Shown here piece by piece: positions 16,424-25,020 of a DNA stretch of 64,000 nt (within the stretch, counting starts at the first letter, position 1; each line of letters begins with the position of its first letter). The notes under the pieces are model-generated. The model saw only the letters and a list, made by a program, of their open reading frames with translations. It searched no databases and had not been told where the DNA came from. The translations under genes were made by a program, and so were the position numbers. The DNA is taken from positions 9,985 to 73,984 of the forward strand of contig CAJUKB010000005.1 of NCBI GenBank assembly GCA_910587325.1, written 5' to 3'. This DNA is from an uncultured Bacilli bacterium. Lineage in GTDB: Bacteria; Bacillota_I; Bacilli_A; RF39; UBA660.

Positions 16424-16918
16424 TTACTTTTCTACTTTTCCAACACGATTAAAAGGATAAAGAATAAAATTAGTTGTTCCTTTGATTTGACTTTTTTTAA
16501 CAGGTCCAATTGTTCTACTATCTAAAGAAACAACTCGATTGTCTCCTAAAATAAAGTACTCATCACTTCCTAAAGTAATACTTTCATAATTTGAAGTTTC
16601 TCCATAAGCATAAACATCTTCTATTTTTTTATCGTTAATATAAATAGAATTGTTTTCTATTGAAATTTTTTCTCCGGGAAGTCCATATACCCTTTTGATT
16701 AATTCATCACTCTTTGTATCGACTACTACAATGTCATACCTTTCTATTTTAGAAAGTTTATTTAATATCATAAATTCCGTGCCATCTAATGTTTTATACA
16801 TAGAGTTTCCATTTACTTTTATAGGGGTTACAATAAACGTTCTAACTAGTAAAACAACAATTAAAATAATAATATATGGTAGTAATTCTTTACTATTTTT
16901 GATTATTTTCTCTTTCAT
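16424..16918 (-). CDS. lepB: Signal peptidase I
   Basis: A 164-residue membrane protease that removes signal peptides outside the membrane. One N-terminal helix (PYIIILIVVLLVRTFIV) precedes the catalytic domain. The catalytic Ser39 is in KVNGNSMYKTL and the Lys75 base in DELIKRVYGLPGE. Conserved boxes GDNR and SLDSRTIGPV are present. The protein is short, as in Gram-positive SipS types. It lies between rplS and the GNAT gene, keeping the Firmicute rplS-lepB order. TATAAT at about 16940-16945 on the minus strand may be its own -10, with a weak -35. Confidence 0.95.
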   Translation of the reverse strand: MKEKIIKNSKELLPYIIILIVVLLVRTFIVTPIKVNGNSMYKTLDGTEFMILNKLSKIERYDIVVVDTKSDELIKRVYGLPGEKISIENNSIYINDKKIEDVYAYGETSNYESITLGSDEYFILGDNRVVSLDSRTIGPVKKSQIKGTTNFILYPFNRVGKVEK

Positions 16919-16971
16919 AAGTCAAATCCTTTCGTTATTTATTATACAACAGAATAAGAGTTTATAAAACT

Positions 16972-16995
16972 AAAAAAGAAGCATTAAGCTGCTTC
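16972..16995 (-). terminator. Terminator at the end of rplS
   Basis: Minus strand GAAGCA-GCTTAA-TGCTTC followed by TTTTTT. The rplS stop codon lies in the loop. Confidence 0.75.
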
Positions 16996-17346
16996 TTTCA
17001 TACTGCTATTTCTTTCTTTAACTTTATATTCTTTACGCATATTTTTAATAAAGTTAAGTTTAGCACGACGTACCATACCTTTTTTCACAACCGTAATTTT
17101 GTCAATAGTAGGTGCATTTACTGGGAATACTCTTACTACTCCTACACTACCGCTTTTTTTACGAACAGAAAAAGTTTCAGATACTCCAGAACCTTTTTTT
17201 GCAATAACAATTCCTTCGAATGCTTGAATTCTTTCTTTTTTTCCTTCTTTTACCCAAACATCTACTCTTACGATATCTCCTACACGGAATTCAGGAATGT
17301 TTGGTTTCATATGCTTTTTGTTAATTTTGTCGACTAGATTAGCCAT
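16984..17346 (-). CDS. rplS: 50S ribosomal protein L19
   Basis: A 120-residue ribosomal protein at the interface of the two subunits. It has the standard L19 features: PEFRVGDIVRVDVWVKEG, RIQAFEGIVIAKKGSG, ETFSVRK and the basic VRRAKLNFIKNMRKEYKVKE. Length is normal. It has a strong promoter and an untranslated leader with a hairpin, and a terminator overlapping its end, so it can be expressed apart from trmD. Confidence 0.98.
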   Translation of the reverse strand: MANLVDKINKKHMKPNIPEFRVGDIVRVDVWVKEGKKERIQAFEGIVIAKKGSGVSETFSVRKKSGSVGVVRVFPVNAPTIDKITVVKKGMVRRAKLNFIKNMRKEYKVKERNSSMKEAA

Positions 17347-17379
17347 ACGTATACATCCTTTCTATAAAAATTTATCTTC

Positions 17380-17415
17380 TGTAATCATAAATATATGTAG
17401 CTTCAGCGGATTACA
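17380..17415 (-). promoter_or_regulatory. Hairpin in the rplS leader, candidate L19 leader
   Basis: In the roughly 80-nt untranslated leader the minus strand forms a perfect 7-bp stem, TGTAATC...GATTACA, around the loop CGCTGAAGCTACATATATTTAT. A small GCTT-TTT-AAGC hairpin precedes it. Low-GC Gram-positives are known to have an L19 leader RNA for autoregulation; I have not matched this one to its consensus. Confidence 0.4.
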
Positions 17416-17433
17416 TGCTTAAAAAGCAGATTC

Positions 17434-17462
17434 ATTATAACAAAAATATTAGAAATATGCAA
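17434..17462 (-). promoter_or_regulatory. rplS promoter
   Basis: Minus strand -35 TTGCAT (17457-17462), 17-bp spacer, -10 TATAAT (17434-17439), close to consensus. It lies just after the stop of the pyrophosphohydrolase gene. Confidence 0.8.
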
Positions 17463-17467
17463 ATTTT

Positions 17468-17818
17468 TTATCTACAAAGTTTTTCCGTTTCCTCTTCTTC
17501 TCTAACGCTTTCTAAAAAAACTCGTTTTTTAAATGAGCCTTTTTGACCATTCTTTTTTTCAGCCATAATCATAACATCAGCTAAAGATGATTCCTCTACT
17601 TTAGCTAAGTATTTTATTACTTCTAACATATCTGCAAGTTCTTCTAAACGCTCTCTTCCACTCGATTCTAAGACCTCTTGGTATTCTTCTAGCAATTTGT
17701 TCTCTAATTCTATTTTATATTCTTCCTTTGTTAATGTACGTGTAATAGGTTCTGCTCCACGCTTTTTAATAATCTCAGGAATATTATCTCTTACTAATTT
17801 ATTATATTCTGTGTTCAT
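17468..17818 (-). CDS. MazG-like nucleotide pyrophosphohydrolase
   Basis: A 116-residue all-helical protein. The opening YNKLVRDNIPEIIKKRG and the metal-binding ELENKLLEEYQEVLES and LEELADMLEVIKYLA motifs are those of the phosphoribosyl-ATP pyrophosphohydrolase-like/MazG superfamily. Relatives act as house-cleaning NTP pyrophosphatases; the substrate here is unknown. It starts in a TAATG overlap with the upstream hypothetical gene. Confidence 0.8.
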   Translation of the reverse strand: MNTEYNKLVRDNIPEIIKKRGAEPITRTLTKEEYKIELENKLLEEYQEVLESSGRERLEELADMLEVIKYLAKVEESSLADVMIMAEKKNGQKGSFKKRVFLESVREEEETEKLCR

Positions 17819-18267
17819 TATCTACTATGTCCTTTTTCTAATTCACTTTTTAAAACTTGTTCTTGTCTTAAATTCAAGTAAAATAACTTTTCTTTTAATT
17901 GTCCTTCTAAAACTTTTAAACGTTTTAGGTACTTTTCTTTTTCTTCCTTTTTTAAATATTCTTTGTATTTTCTTTGAATAATATTTTTTTCTTTTGTAAG
18001 TTCATTTAAAGCAATCACTACACTTCCACTATCGGCATCCTCTTCTTTTAAAACTCTTAAAATAAGGGAAGCTAGTTTACGAAAAGATTTATCTAACTTT
18101 TTTGTTAAAATACTATTCGTAATTTCAGGATTGGTGATTGATAAACTACTAATCGATACTAAATTGGGGCTTGCGATATTGGGCTTAAAAACATATCCTT
18201 CTTCTTCAAAATTAAATTTATTTAGTTTTCTGTTTTTATTTTTTTTCTTTATTACATATTTTTTCAT
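17818..18267 (-). CDS. Hypothetical protein in the trmD-rplS interval
   Basis: A 149-residue charged, soluble protein I do not recognise. The N-terminus is very basic (KKYVIKKKNKNRKLNKF), the middle is rich in Ser/Ile/Asn, and residues from about 90 are a Lys/Glu-rich probable coiled coil (KEYLKKEEKEKYLKRLKVLE). It is co-transcribed with trmD (10 bp gap upstream) and overlaps the pyrophosphohydrolase. Basic tail and position would fit an RNA- or ribosome-related role, but that is a guess. Confidence 0.6.
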   Translation of the reverse strand: MKKYVIKKKNKNRKLNKFNFEEEGYVFKPNIASPNLVSISSLSITNPEITNSILTKKLDKSFRKLASLILRVLKEEDADSGSVVIALNELTKEKNIIQRKYKEYLKKEEKEKYLKRLKVLEGQLKEKLFYLNLRQEQVLKSELEKGHSR

Positions 18268-18276
18268 AACTTCACC

Positions 18277-18939
18277 TTAACTCAATAAATCTTTTCTTTT
18301 TTCTTCGGTTTTTTTTATTTGTTCTTTCTTTCGCCATTCTTTTATTTTTTCGTGGTCTCCACTTAAAAGAACATCCGGTACTTGTAGCCCTCTAAACTCT
18401 CTAGGTTTTGTATAAGTAGGATAATCAAGTAAATTGTTGGTAAAAGATTCTTCCTCGTAGGATTCTTTTTTAATTACCCCATCTATTAATCTTATTACAC
18501 TATCACAAATGGCCATGGCAGGAATTTCTCCGCCAGTTAGAATATAATCTCCAATACTCACTTCTTCATCAACAAAGGAGCGTATCCTCTCATCAAAGCC
18601 TTCGTAATGTCCACAAACCAAAATCAAATGTTTTTCTTCTTTTAGTTCTTTTGCTTTCTCTTGTTTGTAAGGACTTCCTTGAGGAGTGAGCAAAATCACT
18701 TTAGAATTTTCCTGTTTTACGGATTCGATTGCCTCTACAATCGGCTCTACCATTAAAACCATTCCACTGCCTCCCCCATAAGGAGTATCATCCACTTGGC
18801 TATTATTTAATTTAGAAAACTCCCTAAAATTTATAATATGGATTTCCACAGCTTTTTTTTCAATGGCTCTTTTGATAATCGATTCATTTACAAAACCTTC
18901 AAACATCTTAGGAAATAGGGTTAAAATATCAATTCTCAT
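18277..18939 (-). CDS. trmD: tRNA (guanine-N1)-methyltransferase
   Basis: A 220-residue knotted methyltransferase that makes m1G37 in tRNAs, preventing +1 frameshifting. The N-terminal MRIDILTLFPKMF, the knot motifs LVCGHYEGFDERIRSF and SIGDYILTGGEIPAM, and the catalytic Asp in DDTPYGGGSGMVL are all clear. The C-terminus (TKPREFRGLQVPDVLLSGDH) is the tRNA-binding lobe. It overlaps the end of rimM by 4 nt (ATGA), the classical rimM-trmD arrangement. Confidence 0.98.
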   Translation of the reverse strand: MRIDILTLFPKMFEGFVNESIIKRAIEKKAVEIHIINFREFSKLNNSQVDDTPYGGGSGMVLMVEPIVEAIESVKQENSKVILLTPQGSPYKQEKAKELKEEKHLILVCGHYEGFDERIRSFVDEEVSIGDYILTGGEIPAMAICDSVIRLIDGVIKKESYEEESFTNNLLDYPTYTKPREFRGLQVPDVLLSGDHEKIKEWRKKEQIKKTEEKRKDLLS

Positions 18940-19430
18940 AAGATTAAACTTTCGCCCCCTTTGGTTTCCACAATCCTTTTTTCTACATCCACTTTTTTAA
19001 TGTATTCAACGTTTAGCGGAATGTAAAAGTTCTTTTCTCCTTCAATAAATAATAATATATTGGACTTATTATACACGATATCTTTAATTTTACCTAGTAC
19101 TTTTTGATTTTCAATAACTTCCATACCTGGCAAATCTTCGTAAAGGTATTCCCCATTTTGTAAATTTAAGGTACTCCTTTCTACATACACGTTTTGTCCT
19201 TTGTACTTTAAAACTTCATTGATATTGGTATATCCTTTTAAAGTAATCATATCAAATCGTTTGTGTCTACGATAAGTCTCTATTTCTTCTTTTTCTTTAC
19301 TCTTTCCAATATATAGAGAAGTATTTGGTTTAAAAACACGTTCTTTTTTTTCAAAATCACTTAAAATTCTTAATTCTCCTTTAATTCCATGGGTATTTAC
19401 TATTTTTCCTATAAAAACAAATTCGTTCAT
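18936..19430 (-). CDS. rimM: 16S rRNA maturation factor RimM
   Basis: A 164-residue assembly factor for the 30S head. It has the N-terminal FVFIGKIVNTHGIKGELRIL motif, the YRRHKRFDMITLKGYTN strand region and a PRC-barrel C-terminal half (GEYLYEDLPGMEV, IPLNVEYIKKVD). It overlaps the SpoU-type methyltransferase upstream by 4 nt and trmD downstream by 4 nt. rpsP and the KH protein usually found upstream in Bacilli are absent. Confidence 0.95.
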   Translation of the reverse strand: MNEFVFIGKIVNTHGIKGELRILSDFEKKERVFKPNTSLYIGKSKEKEEIETYRRHKRFDMITLKGYTNINEVLKYKGQNVYVERSTLNLQNGEYLYEDLPGMEVIENQKVLGKIKDIVYNKSNILLFIEGEKNFYIPLNVEYIKKVDVEKRIVETKGGESLIL

Positions 19431-20143
19431 TTTCTCACCGCCACTTCATACATGAGTATACTAGCAGCCACTCCTGCATTTAAAGATTCACACGTTTTTT
19501 GTATGGGAATTTTTATAAATTGGCTAGCCATGTTTTTGATTTCTTCTCTAACTCCTTGACCTTCATTTCCAATTACGATGGCAATTTTGTCTTGTAAGGT
19601 TATTTCTTTTATATTTTTTCCTTTTTTGACATCCGTGAGTAAGATTTGATAGTCATTTTGGATTTCTTCTAAAAATGTAAGGAGTTCTTTTCTTACCACA
19701 TTTACATGAAACAACATCCCCTCTGATGCACGCACTACTTTTTCGTTATATAAGTCAACAGTATCAAAGCTAGCAACAATATCTGTAAATCCAAAAGCAA
19801 TGGCACTACGAATCATAGTCCCAAAATTCCCAGGATCTTGAATGTTATCTAAAATTAAAATTTTATTTTGGATTTCTTCCTCTTTCTTTTTATAACAAAT
19901 AGCAACACGAGAAGAAATACTGACTTGACTAGATATTTTTCTCATAATGTCTTTTGTAACATAAAAATCGGCATCTAGTGTATCCTCACAAGAAATGATT
20001 TCTTTGATAAGATTTTGTTTTTGAGCTTCCTCTATTAGATGTTCTCCTTCTATTAGAAAAAGTCCGGATTGGTCTCTATCTTTTTTGTTTTTTAATTTGC
20101 ACCATTCTTTAACATTGGTATTTTGTAATGATTCTATTTTCAT
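19427..20143 (-). CDS. TrmH/SpoU family RNA 2'-O-methyltransferase
   Basis: A 238-residue RNA ribose methyltransferase. The N-terminal substrate-binding part has GLFLIEGEHLIEEAQ. The SPOUT knot has the three SpoU motifs: LDNIQDPGNFGTMIRSA, IAIVIGNEGQGV and IPIQKTCESLNAGVAASI. It resembles the YsgA/RlmB class; the target nucleotide is unknown. AGGAG lies about 7 nt before ATG 20143. It is joined to rimM by a 4-nt overlap. Confidence 0.9.
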   Translation of the reverse strand: MKIESLQNTNVKEWCKLKNKKDRDQSGLFLIEGEHLIEEAQKQNLIKEIISCEDTLDADFYVTKDIMRKISSQVSISSRVAICYKKKEEEIQNKILILDNIQDPGNFGTMIRSAIAFGFTDIVASFDTVDLYNEKVVRASEGMLFHVNVVRKELLTFLEEIQNDYQILLTDVKKGKNIKEITLQDKIAIVIGNEGQGVREEIKNMASQFIKIPIQKTCESLNAGVAASILMYEVAVRK

Positions 20144-20146
20144 TTC

Positions 20147-20779
20147 TTAGCTCCTTAATCTTTTTCTTGCTTCTTTGTATTTGGGATAATATTTTTCCAC
20201 ATGTGCCCAGAACCTTGGACTATGGTTTGGTTCGTAAAAATGACAAAGCTCATGAATAATAACATAATCAAGTAAATCTATTTCCTTTTTTAATAGTTCA
20301 GTATTTAATGTAATTGTGTTACTTCCTCTATTGTTTACTCCCCATCTCGTTTTCATATTTCGAAACTTTAAAGTAAATTTAGGGATGTCTTTAAAACAGG
20401 AAGTAATTCTTTCGACTTCATTTGTGAAAATTCGTTCCACTTCCTTTTTATAAAATTTTTGTAAGTTTTTTTCATCTTTTATAAAGAGTACATCTCCATC
20501 AAAATAAGGAGTTCGAACACTTTCATTATAGCAAATGGTGTATTGCTTTCCTAAGTAATTGAAAAATAAATCGTTTTCTTTAGTTTTACAAATTTCTCTA
20601 TACATTTTAGTAATTTTATCACTATTTTCCTCAATTAATTTTTCAATGTCTTTCCATTTTACATAGCGATTACAAGTAGCATATAACTTTTTATCTTCTT
20701 TAAAGCGTAAGTAAATATTTTTATTGTTTTTATAAACAATAACTACTTCTACAGCATTTCCATCAATCATCGTTTGCAT
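20147..20779 (-). CDS. YgjP-like metal-dependent protease (DUF45)
   Basis: A 210-residue protein with the zinc-protease motif HELCHFYEPNHSPRFW near the C-terminus (about residues 172-187) and FRNMKTRWGVNNRGSNTITL before it, the signature of the YgjP/DUF45 family. The N-terminal half is a beta-rich domain. The family is related to SprT/WLM proteases and is often encoded with RNA or DNA repair genes; the substrate is unknown. It is 3 bp upstream of the methyltransferase gene. Confidence 0.85.
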   Translation of the reverse strand: MQTMIDGNAVEVVIVYKNNKNIYLRFKEDKKLYATCNRYVKWKDIEKLIEENSDKITKMYREICKTKENDLFFNYLGKQYTICYNESVRTPYFDGDVLFIKDEKNLQKFYKKEVERIFTNEVERITSCFKDIPKFTLKFRNMKTRWGVNNRGSNTITLNTELLKKEIDLLDYVIIHELCHFYEPNHSPRFWAHVEKYYPKYKEARKRLRS

Positions 20780-20817
20780 GCTACCACCTACTTCTTATTT
20801 TAGCATAAGAAAGAGAC

Positions 20818-20847
20818 GAAAAAAAGTATTCAAAAATAGAATACTTT
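20818..20847 (-). terminator. Terminator of the DUF2207 gene
   Basis: Minus strand AAGTATTC-TATTTTT-GAATACTT followed by a T run, overlapping the gene's last bases. Confidence 0.8.
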
Positions 20848-22729
20848 AAAATCCGTGGCCTCCGCCTCCGCCTCCGCCGAAGCCGCCACCTCCAGAAAAT
20901 CCGCCACCAAATCCTGAACCACTTGAACTTGCTGAATTGGCACGGGCAGCTGTAACAGCTGTAATATTAGATTGTACAGAAGAAGTAATGCTATTATGAA
21001 TAGAATGAAAGACATACCAGTCGCTAAATGTTGGCGTATAGCCTCCCATATAAATACCTTGCGTTTCTAATTCTTTTATTTTTACATTCATACATTTTGA
21101 TACTTTTTCGGCTAAGCCAAATACAGTTGCATAAACCATATAGCGTTCCCATAAAACAATTTCGGGAAGTTCTTTTGTATCAAAGGTACCAAAATCATTC
21201 AAAAACTTTTTAAATGCCATCCATTTGGCATAATCTTCATTTCCTTTTTTCGTTCTTTTAAAGAAACAACAAGTATAGATTAAGAAAAGAATAGATAGGA
21301 AAACATTTAAGAAAATGAGCGGCAAGACAACGGAAAAGATTCCTATTAAAATGGCTAAGATAAAGCTCATAACCAAAAACAAAACACTAATGATTATAGG
21401 CTTGGCATTCTTTTCAAAGAAATTTTGTGCTTTTCCATCTTTAATTACTTTGTTTTTCCAAGTCATATAAGAAGTGGAAAATTTTTCACAAGTTTTGGTT
21501 CCTTTGGCATAATTTTTTAAGTCTTTCGTTGTGAATTTTCCATCACTACCTACTTTCTTAAATAAAAAGTCTACTAAATATTTTTCGGTTTCATTTATAT
21601 TTTCTTCCTTTTTTAAGATAAAGGTATACTCTTTTTTCTTTTTCTCTAAAGGAATTTCTTCTACTGCAATTGTTTTTTTGTAAATTAAATTCATAATGGA
21701 AGCACTCATAGCATTAGGAGTTATATTTTTATTCATTAAGTAATCTACAACTTCAACATTATAGTCATCAATAAAATCACGATTGTATTCGTTTTTAAAT
21801 TCACTTTTGTATTCTTTATCAAATTTAATATAGACATAAATCCATGCAATTATAAGAGCAAGGAAATGCAAAATAGAAAATCCTAAAAACACATAGAAAA
21901 GTCTTTTCAATTCAGCTCTTTTTTGGTTTTGTTCATCAGCTCTTTTTTGCTCTACTTCTATTATGCCTTCTAAAGCATTTTCATTTGTCTTTTTACTGAC
22001 TAAACTAGAATTTAATAATGTAGGTGAAAACGTAAGACGAATATCTACTGGATTATAAGCTTCTAGCCTTTTTACGGTTGCAAGAACATACTCATCATCG
22101 TAAGGGTAAATTTCTCCAGCCATCTCTCCATGTGCCCAAACGCGAAAATGAGAAGAAGTATCTTTTTGTGGTAAATTTACTTTGATTTGTAAATCTTTAA
22201 TGTCATCTTCATAATCACTACCAATGAACGTCCAATAAAGCTCCGCTACATCTTTGTGTAACACTAAAGCATCTTTTACAATGTATTTTAATTTAAAAGC
22301 AATGGTATCATTATTGGATTTAAAATACATTTTATATCTTTTTCCACTTGTTATATTACTTTCTAAATAGCCTAAATTATTTGCTTTTCCTTTTGTTAAA
22401 CTTATAAAATCAGTATCATATAACGTATCAAAAGAAACATTGTTTTCTTTTTTTGCAGAAACATCTACCATTTGAATGTCACTAGCATTGTAAATACGAT
22501 TGTTTTCATACCCACTATTTCCAAGTTTGTTATTTTGATACACAATGTCTCTTATGTAACCATTAAAACTTCCTTTTAAAACGATAAGTTCTGTTACTTC
22601 TAAATTTCCATCTTCTAAAATACTAGCATCGATGTAATAATTTTTGATGGTGTAATCTACATCACTAGCCTCTACTCCTAGTGGAAAAAATAAGAACAAA
22701 GACAATAAGATTCCTATTATTTTTTTCAT
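20846..22729 (-). CDS. DUF2207 membrane protein with glycine-rich tail
   Basis: About 627 residues from ATG 22729 (GGGAG 8 nt upstream; the frame opens earlier at 22744). A signal peptide (KKIIGILLSLFLFFPLGVEA) leads to an extracellular beta-rich DUF2207 domain. A transmembrane helix near 290 (LFYVFLGFSILHFLALIIAW), a cytoplasmic region and two further helices near 450-500 follow. The C-terminus is Gly-rich (FGGGFSGGGGFGGGGGGGHG). The family is widespread, usually next to LemA, and its biochemical role is unknown. Here it follows lemA by 39 bp across an intercistronic hairpin. Confidence 0.9.
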   Translation of the reverse strand: MKKIIGILLSLFLFFPLGVEASDVDYTIKNYYIDASILEDGNLEVTELIVLKGSFNGYIRDIVYQNNKLGNSGYENNRIYNASDIQMVDVSAKKENNVSFDTLYDTDFISLTKGKANNLGYLESNITSGKRYKMYFKSNNDTIAFKLKYIVKDALVLHKDVAELYWTFIGSDYEDDIKDLQIKVNLPQKDTSSHFRVWAHGEMAGEIYPYDDEYVLATVKRLEAYNPVDIRLTFSPTLLNSSLVSKKTNENALEGIIEVEQKRADEQNQKRAELKRLFYVFLGFSILHFLALIIAWIYVYIKFDKEYKSEFKNEYNRDFIDDYNVEVVDYLMNKNITPNAMSASIMNLIYKKTIAVEEIPLEKKKKEYTFILKKEENINETEKYLVDFLFKKVGSDGKFTTKDLKNYAKGTKTCEKFSTSYMTWKNKVIKDGKAQNFFEKNAKPIIISVLFLVMSFILAILIGIFSVVLPLIFLNVFLSILFLIYTCCFFKRTKKGNEDYAKWMAFKKFLNDFGTFDTKELPEIVLWERYMVYATVFGLAEKVSKCMNVKIKELETQGIYMGGYTPTFSDWYVFHSIHNSITSSVQSNITAVTAARANSASSSGSGFGGGFSGGGGFGGGGGGGHGF

Positions 22730-22750
22730 AAAATTCACTCCCATAAAAGA

Positions 22751-22777
22751 AAATTTTAAGCAAAAAGCTTAAAATTT
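22751..22777 (-). terminator. Hairpin between lemA and the DUF2207 gene
   Basis: Minus strand AAATTTTAAGC-TTTTT-GCTTAAAATTT followed by TCTTTTA. The perfect 11-bp stem starts within the lemA stop region. It may partly terminate transcription or stabilise the lemA mRNA. Confidence 0.6.
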
Positions 22778-23317
22778 CACTTGTACGTTTTCTCTTTCTG
22801 TTTCATTTGCTTCAAAGAAAGCTTCTTTTTTAAACTTAAACAACGAAGCAACGATATTGCTAGGTACAACTTCTATCTTATTGTTGTAAGTTAAAACGGT
22901 ATCGTTATAGAATTGTCTAGCACTTGCAATTTTACTTTCAGTTTGTTGTAATTCTTCTTGTAAATCTAAAAAATTCGTATTCGCTTTCAAATCTGGATAA
23001 CTTTCCGATAAAGCAAATAATTTTGTCATTGCTTTAGTAAGTTCTCCATCCGCTTTCATTTCCTCTTCTGGTGTTGCAGCGCTTAAGAACGTATTTCTTG
23101 CTTTAATAACATTTTCTAACGTTTCACTTTCATGTTTTGTATATCCTTTAATAGTTTCTACTAAATTCGGAATTAAATCAAATCTTCTTTTTAATTGCAC
23201 ATCGATTTGTGCCCATTGATCCCTTACACGATTTCTTAATACAACTAATTTATTATAAGTTGCTACAATATAAAGAATAAGTAAAACAATAATAGCGAGT
23301 AGTATCCATATCCACAT
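22769..23317 (-). CDS. LemA family protein
   Basis: A 182-residue protein with one N-terminal membrane helix (WIWILLAIIVLLILYIVATY) and a long four-helix domain. The family motifs are NKLVVLRNRVRDQWAQIDVQ, LKRRFDLIPNLVETIKGYTK, HESETLENVIKARN and ARQFYNDTVLTYNNKIEVVP. The function is unresolved; family members are membrane-bound with the helices outside or periplasmic. Pairing with a DUF2207 protein is seen in many bacteria. GGAGG lies before ATG 23317, with its own promoter. Confidence 0.93.
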   Translation of the reverse strand: MWIWILLAIIVLLILYIVATYNKLVVLRNRVRDQWAQIDVQLKRRFDLIPNLVETIKGYTKHESETLENVIKARNTFLSAATPEEEMKADGELTKAMTKLFALSESYPDLKANTNFLDLQEELQQTESKIASARQFYNDTVLTYNNKIEVVPSNIVASLFKFKKEAFFEANETERENVQVKF

Positions 23318-23342
23318 TTTTGTATCTCCTCCTTATGTTTCT

Positions 23343-23371
23343 ATTTTATCATATGTTTTAAAATTTCACAA
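23343..23371 (-). promoter_or_regulatory. lemA promoter
   Basis: Minus strand -35 TTGTGA (23366-23371), 17-bp spacer, -10 TAAAAT (23343-23348), in the divergent gap with the DUF368 gene. Confidence 0.6.
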
Positions 23372-23399
23372 TAAAACATAAAATGAATTGGTGAAGTCT

Positions 23400-24200
23400 A
23401 TGACATTTTTTACGGGGTTTTTAATTGGAGTTGCAAGTTTAATACCAGGTATTAGTGGTGGTACAATTTTAGTCCTGATGAAAAAATACGATGAAGTATC
23501 GAATGCAATTGCTCATTTTAAACAAAAAGAAAACAAACTATTTCTTTTCTTTCTTGTTTTGGGAATTATTTTAGGAACCATTACTTTTGCTCGAATTATA
23601 GAACTTTTCTTTTATTTTGCTCCTAATTGCATGTTTATTTTATTTAGTGGTTTTATCCTGTTTTCAATACCAAATTTTATGAAAACGGAAAAAATAAAAC
23701 CAAGTCTATTTTGGTTTGTCTTAGGAACGATCGTCATTTATTTTTTATCTACTTTAAGTACTGCTACTAATCCTGTTGTTTTAGAATATCCAAAGATTAC
23801 CATCCTCTTTTTAATTTTCTTTACTCTAAGTGGCATGGTAGATGGATTTTTTACAATATTACCTGGGGTTTCTGGCTCGATGGTCATGATGATTTTAGGT
23901 CCTTATTTTTTGTATAAATCCTATTTAGCCAATATAAGTATTCAAAATCTTGTTTTTCTTATTCCCTTACTATGCTATTTTTTAGGAGATATCTTTGGAT
24001 TCTATTTAGGAAGTAAAGTTTCTCTTTATTTCTTAAAAAAATATCGTAAATTATTTATGAGTTTTGTTTTAGGAATGGTTTTAATGAGTGCCCTTATTTT
24101 ACTTCCACTTGGTGCTTTAAATTGTCATACTATTATTCCTTACAGTATTGTACTTCTTATTAGTTTTATCATTTGTCAATTGTTAAACCTGATTAAGTAG
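23400..24200 (+). CDS. DUF368 undecaprenyl-phosphate transporter (PopT family)
   Basis: A polytopic membrane protein of about 266 residues with eight or so helices. It carries the two half-repeat signatures of DUF368, SLIPGISGGTILVLMKKYDE near the start and TILPGVSGSMVMMILGPYFL in the middle, forming an inverted-repeat transporter. DUF368/PopT proteins recycle undecaprenyl phosphate across the membrane for wall and polymer synthesis. ATG 23400 is chosen with GGTGA upstream; the frame also opens at TTG 23388 and GTG 23391. It is one of few plus-strand genes, divergent from lemA and overlapping the end of the convergent pseudopilin gene by 8 bp. Confidence 0.88.
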   Translation: MTFFTGFLIGVASLIPGISGGTILVLMKKYDEVSNAIAHFKQKENKLFLFFLVLGIILGTITFARIIELFFYFAPNCMFILFSGFILFSIPNFMKTEKIKPSLFWFVLGTIVIYFLSTLSTATNPVVLEYPKITILFLIFFTLSGMVDGFFTILPGVSGSMVMMILGPYFLYKSYLANISIQNLVFLIPLLCYFLGDIFGFYLGSKVSLYFLKKYRKLFMSFVLGMVLMSALILLPLGALNCHTIIPYSIVLLISFIICQLLNLIK

Positions 24201-24957
24201 ATTTCTTTACCATAATGATAGGTCTTATATTTTTATAAGTGTTATGTGCTGTTACCAAATTGGAACCATATCCAATTGTACTCATTCCATTCGTTCTTGA
24301 AGCAAGGGTCAAATACCAAGACGCATTATCCCTTATAATGTCAAATTCAGAAGAAAGCGGAATTCGAATATAAGTCGTATAATTTCGGATGGTATCAGAA
24401 TACGTCATATTTTGCATGCTTCCAACAGAAATTGCTTTTTGTAAATTAGCATCATTAAAAAGAAAATCGTCTACTATTCTTTTCACAATACTAATATTCC
24501 AAGAATAATAATTAAAAACAACGGAATTTTCGTAATTACAAACAGCAGGATTATACCTATTCAAACACATTAATGTTTTATCTTCATTACTCGCATTTGT
24601 AATTCCAACATTACTTAAAGAAGTTTCAATCTCTTCCTTTGTTAAAGTACGTTTTAATAGTAATGTGACATTTTCACCATCGTCTTTAACAACTTGCCAA
24701 ATATCTGCCCCAAAGGTCACCTCATCAAGTGGCTCATAATTAATGTTCTCTCCTCTATCATTCTTTTTATATTTTAAATATACAGGATTAAACGCCGCTA
24801 AACCATTTAAATATTCTTGTGTTTCTTTTTTTACATCATTTAATAACACTCGATTATGAGCATAATCGCTTACAACAGCAAGTAATGTAATTAAAAAAAC
24901 TAAAAAAAAGGAATATATTAAAGAAATCGCAATAAAACCTTTATTGTTTAATTTCAT
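24193..24957 (-). CDS. Pseudopilin-like surface protein
   Basis: A 254-residue protein with a short positive leader and a prepilin-like segment NNKGFIAISLIYSFFLVFLI: a KG|F cleavage-like site then a hydrophobic helix, but without the Glu at +5. The extracellular part has single Cys residues around 130-140 (LMCLNRYNPAVCNY). The C-terminus NIRPIIMVKK resembles the GIRPVFNL end of the remnant at 28003-28230. AAGGAGG precedes ATG 24957 and a consensus promoter lies upstream. Function is unknown; it may be a minor pilin or a secreted anchored protein. Confidence 0.65.
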   Translation of the reverse strand: MKLNNKGFIAISLIYSFFLVFLITLLAVVSDYAHNRVLLNDVKKETQEYLNGLAAFNPVYLKYKKNDRGENINYEPLDEVTFGADIWQVVKDDGENVTLLLKRTLTKEEIETSLSNVGITNASNEDKTLMCLNRYNPAVCNYENSVVFNYYSWNISIVKRIVDDFLFNDANLQKAISVGSMQNMTYSDTIRNYTTYIRIPLSSEFDIIRDNASWYLTLASRTNGMSTIGYGSNLVTAHNTYKNIRPIIMVKKST

Positions 24958-24985
24958 ATATATTCCTCCTTTATTCTTACTTACA

Positions 24986-25014
24986 ATTATATCCTAATTG
25001 CTATTTTTAAGCAA
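24986..25014 (-). promoter_or_regulatory. Promoter of the pseudopilin-like gene
   Basis: Minus strand -35 TTGCTT (25009-25014), 17-bp spacer, -10 TATAAT (24986-24991). It starts 7 bp after the stop of the second bacteriocin-like peptide. Confidence 0.75.
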
Positions 25015-25020
25015 GAAGTC

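Noticed and set aside
20830..21015. Separate short minus-strand gene at the end of the DUF2207 gene
   Set aside because: It is the Gly-rich tail read in another frame and would lie within the real coding sequence.
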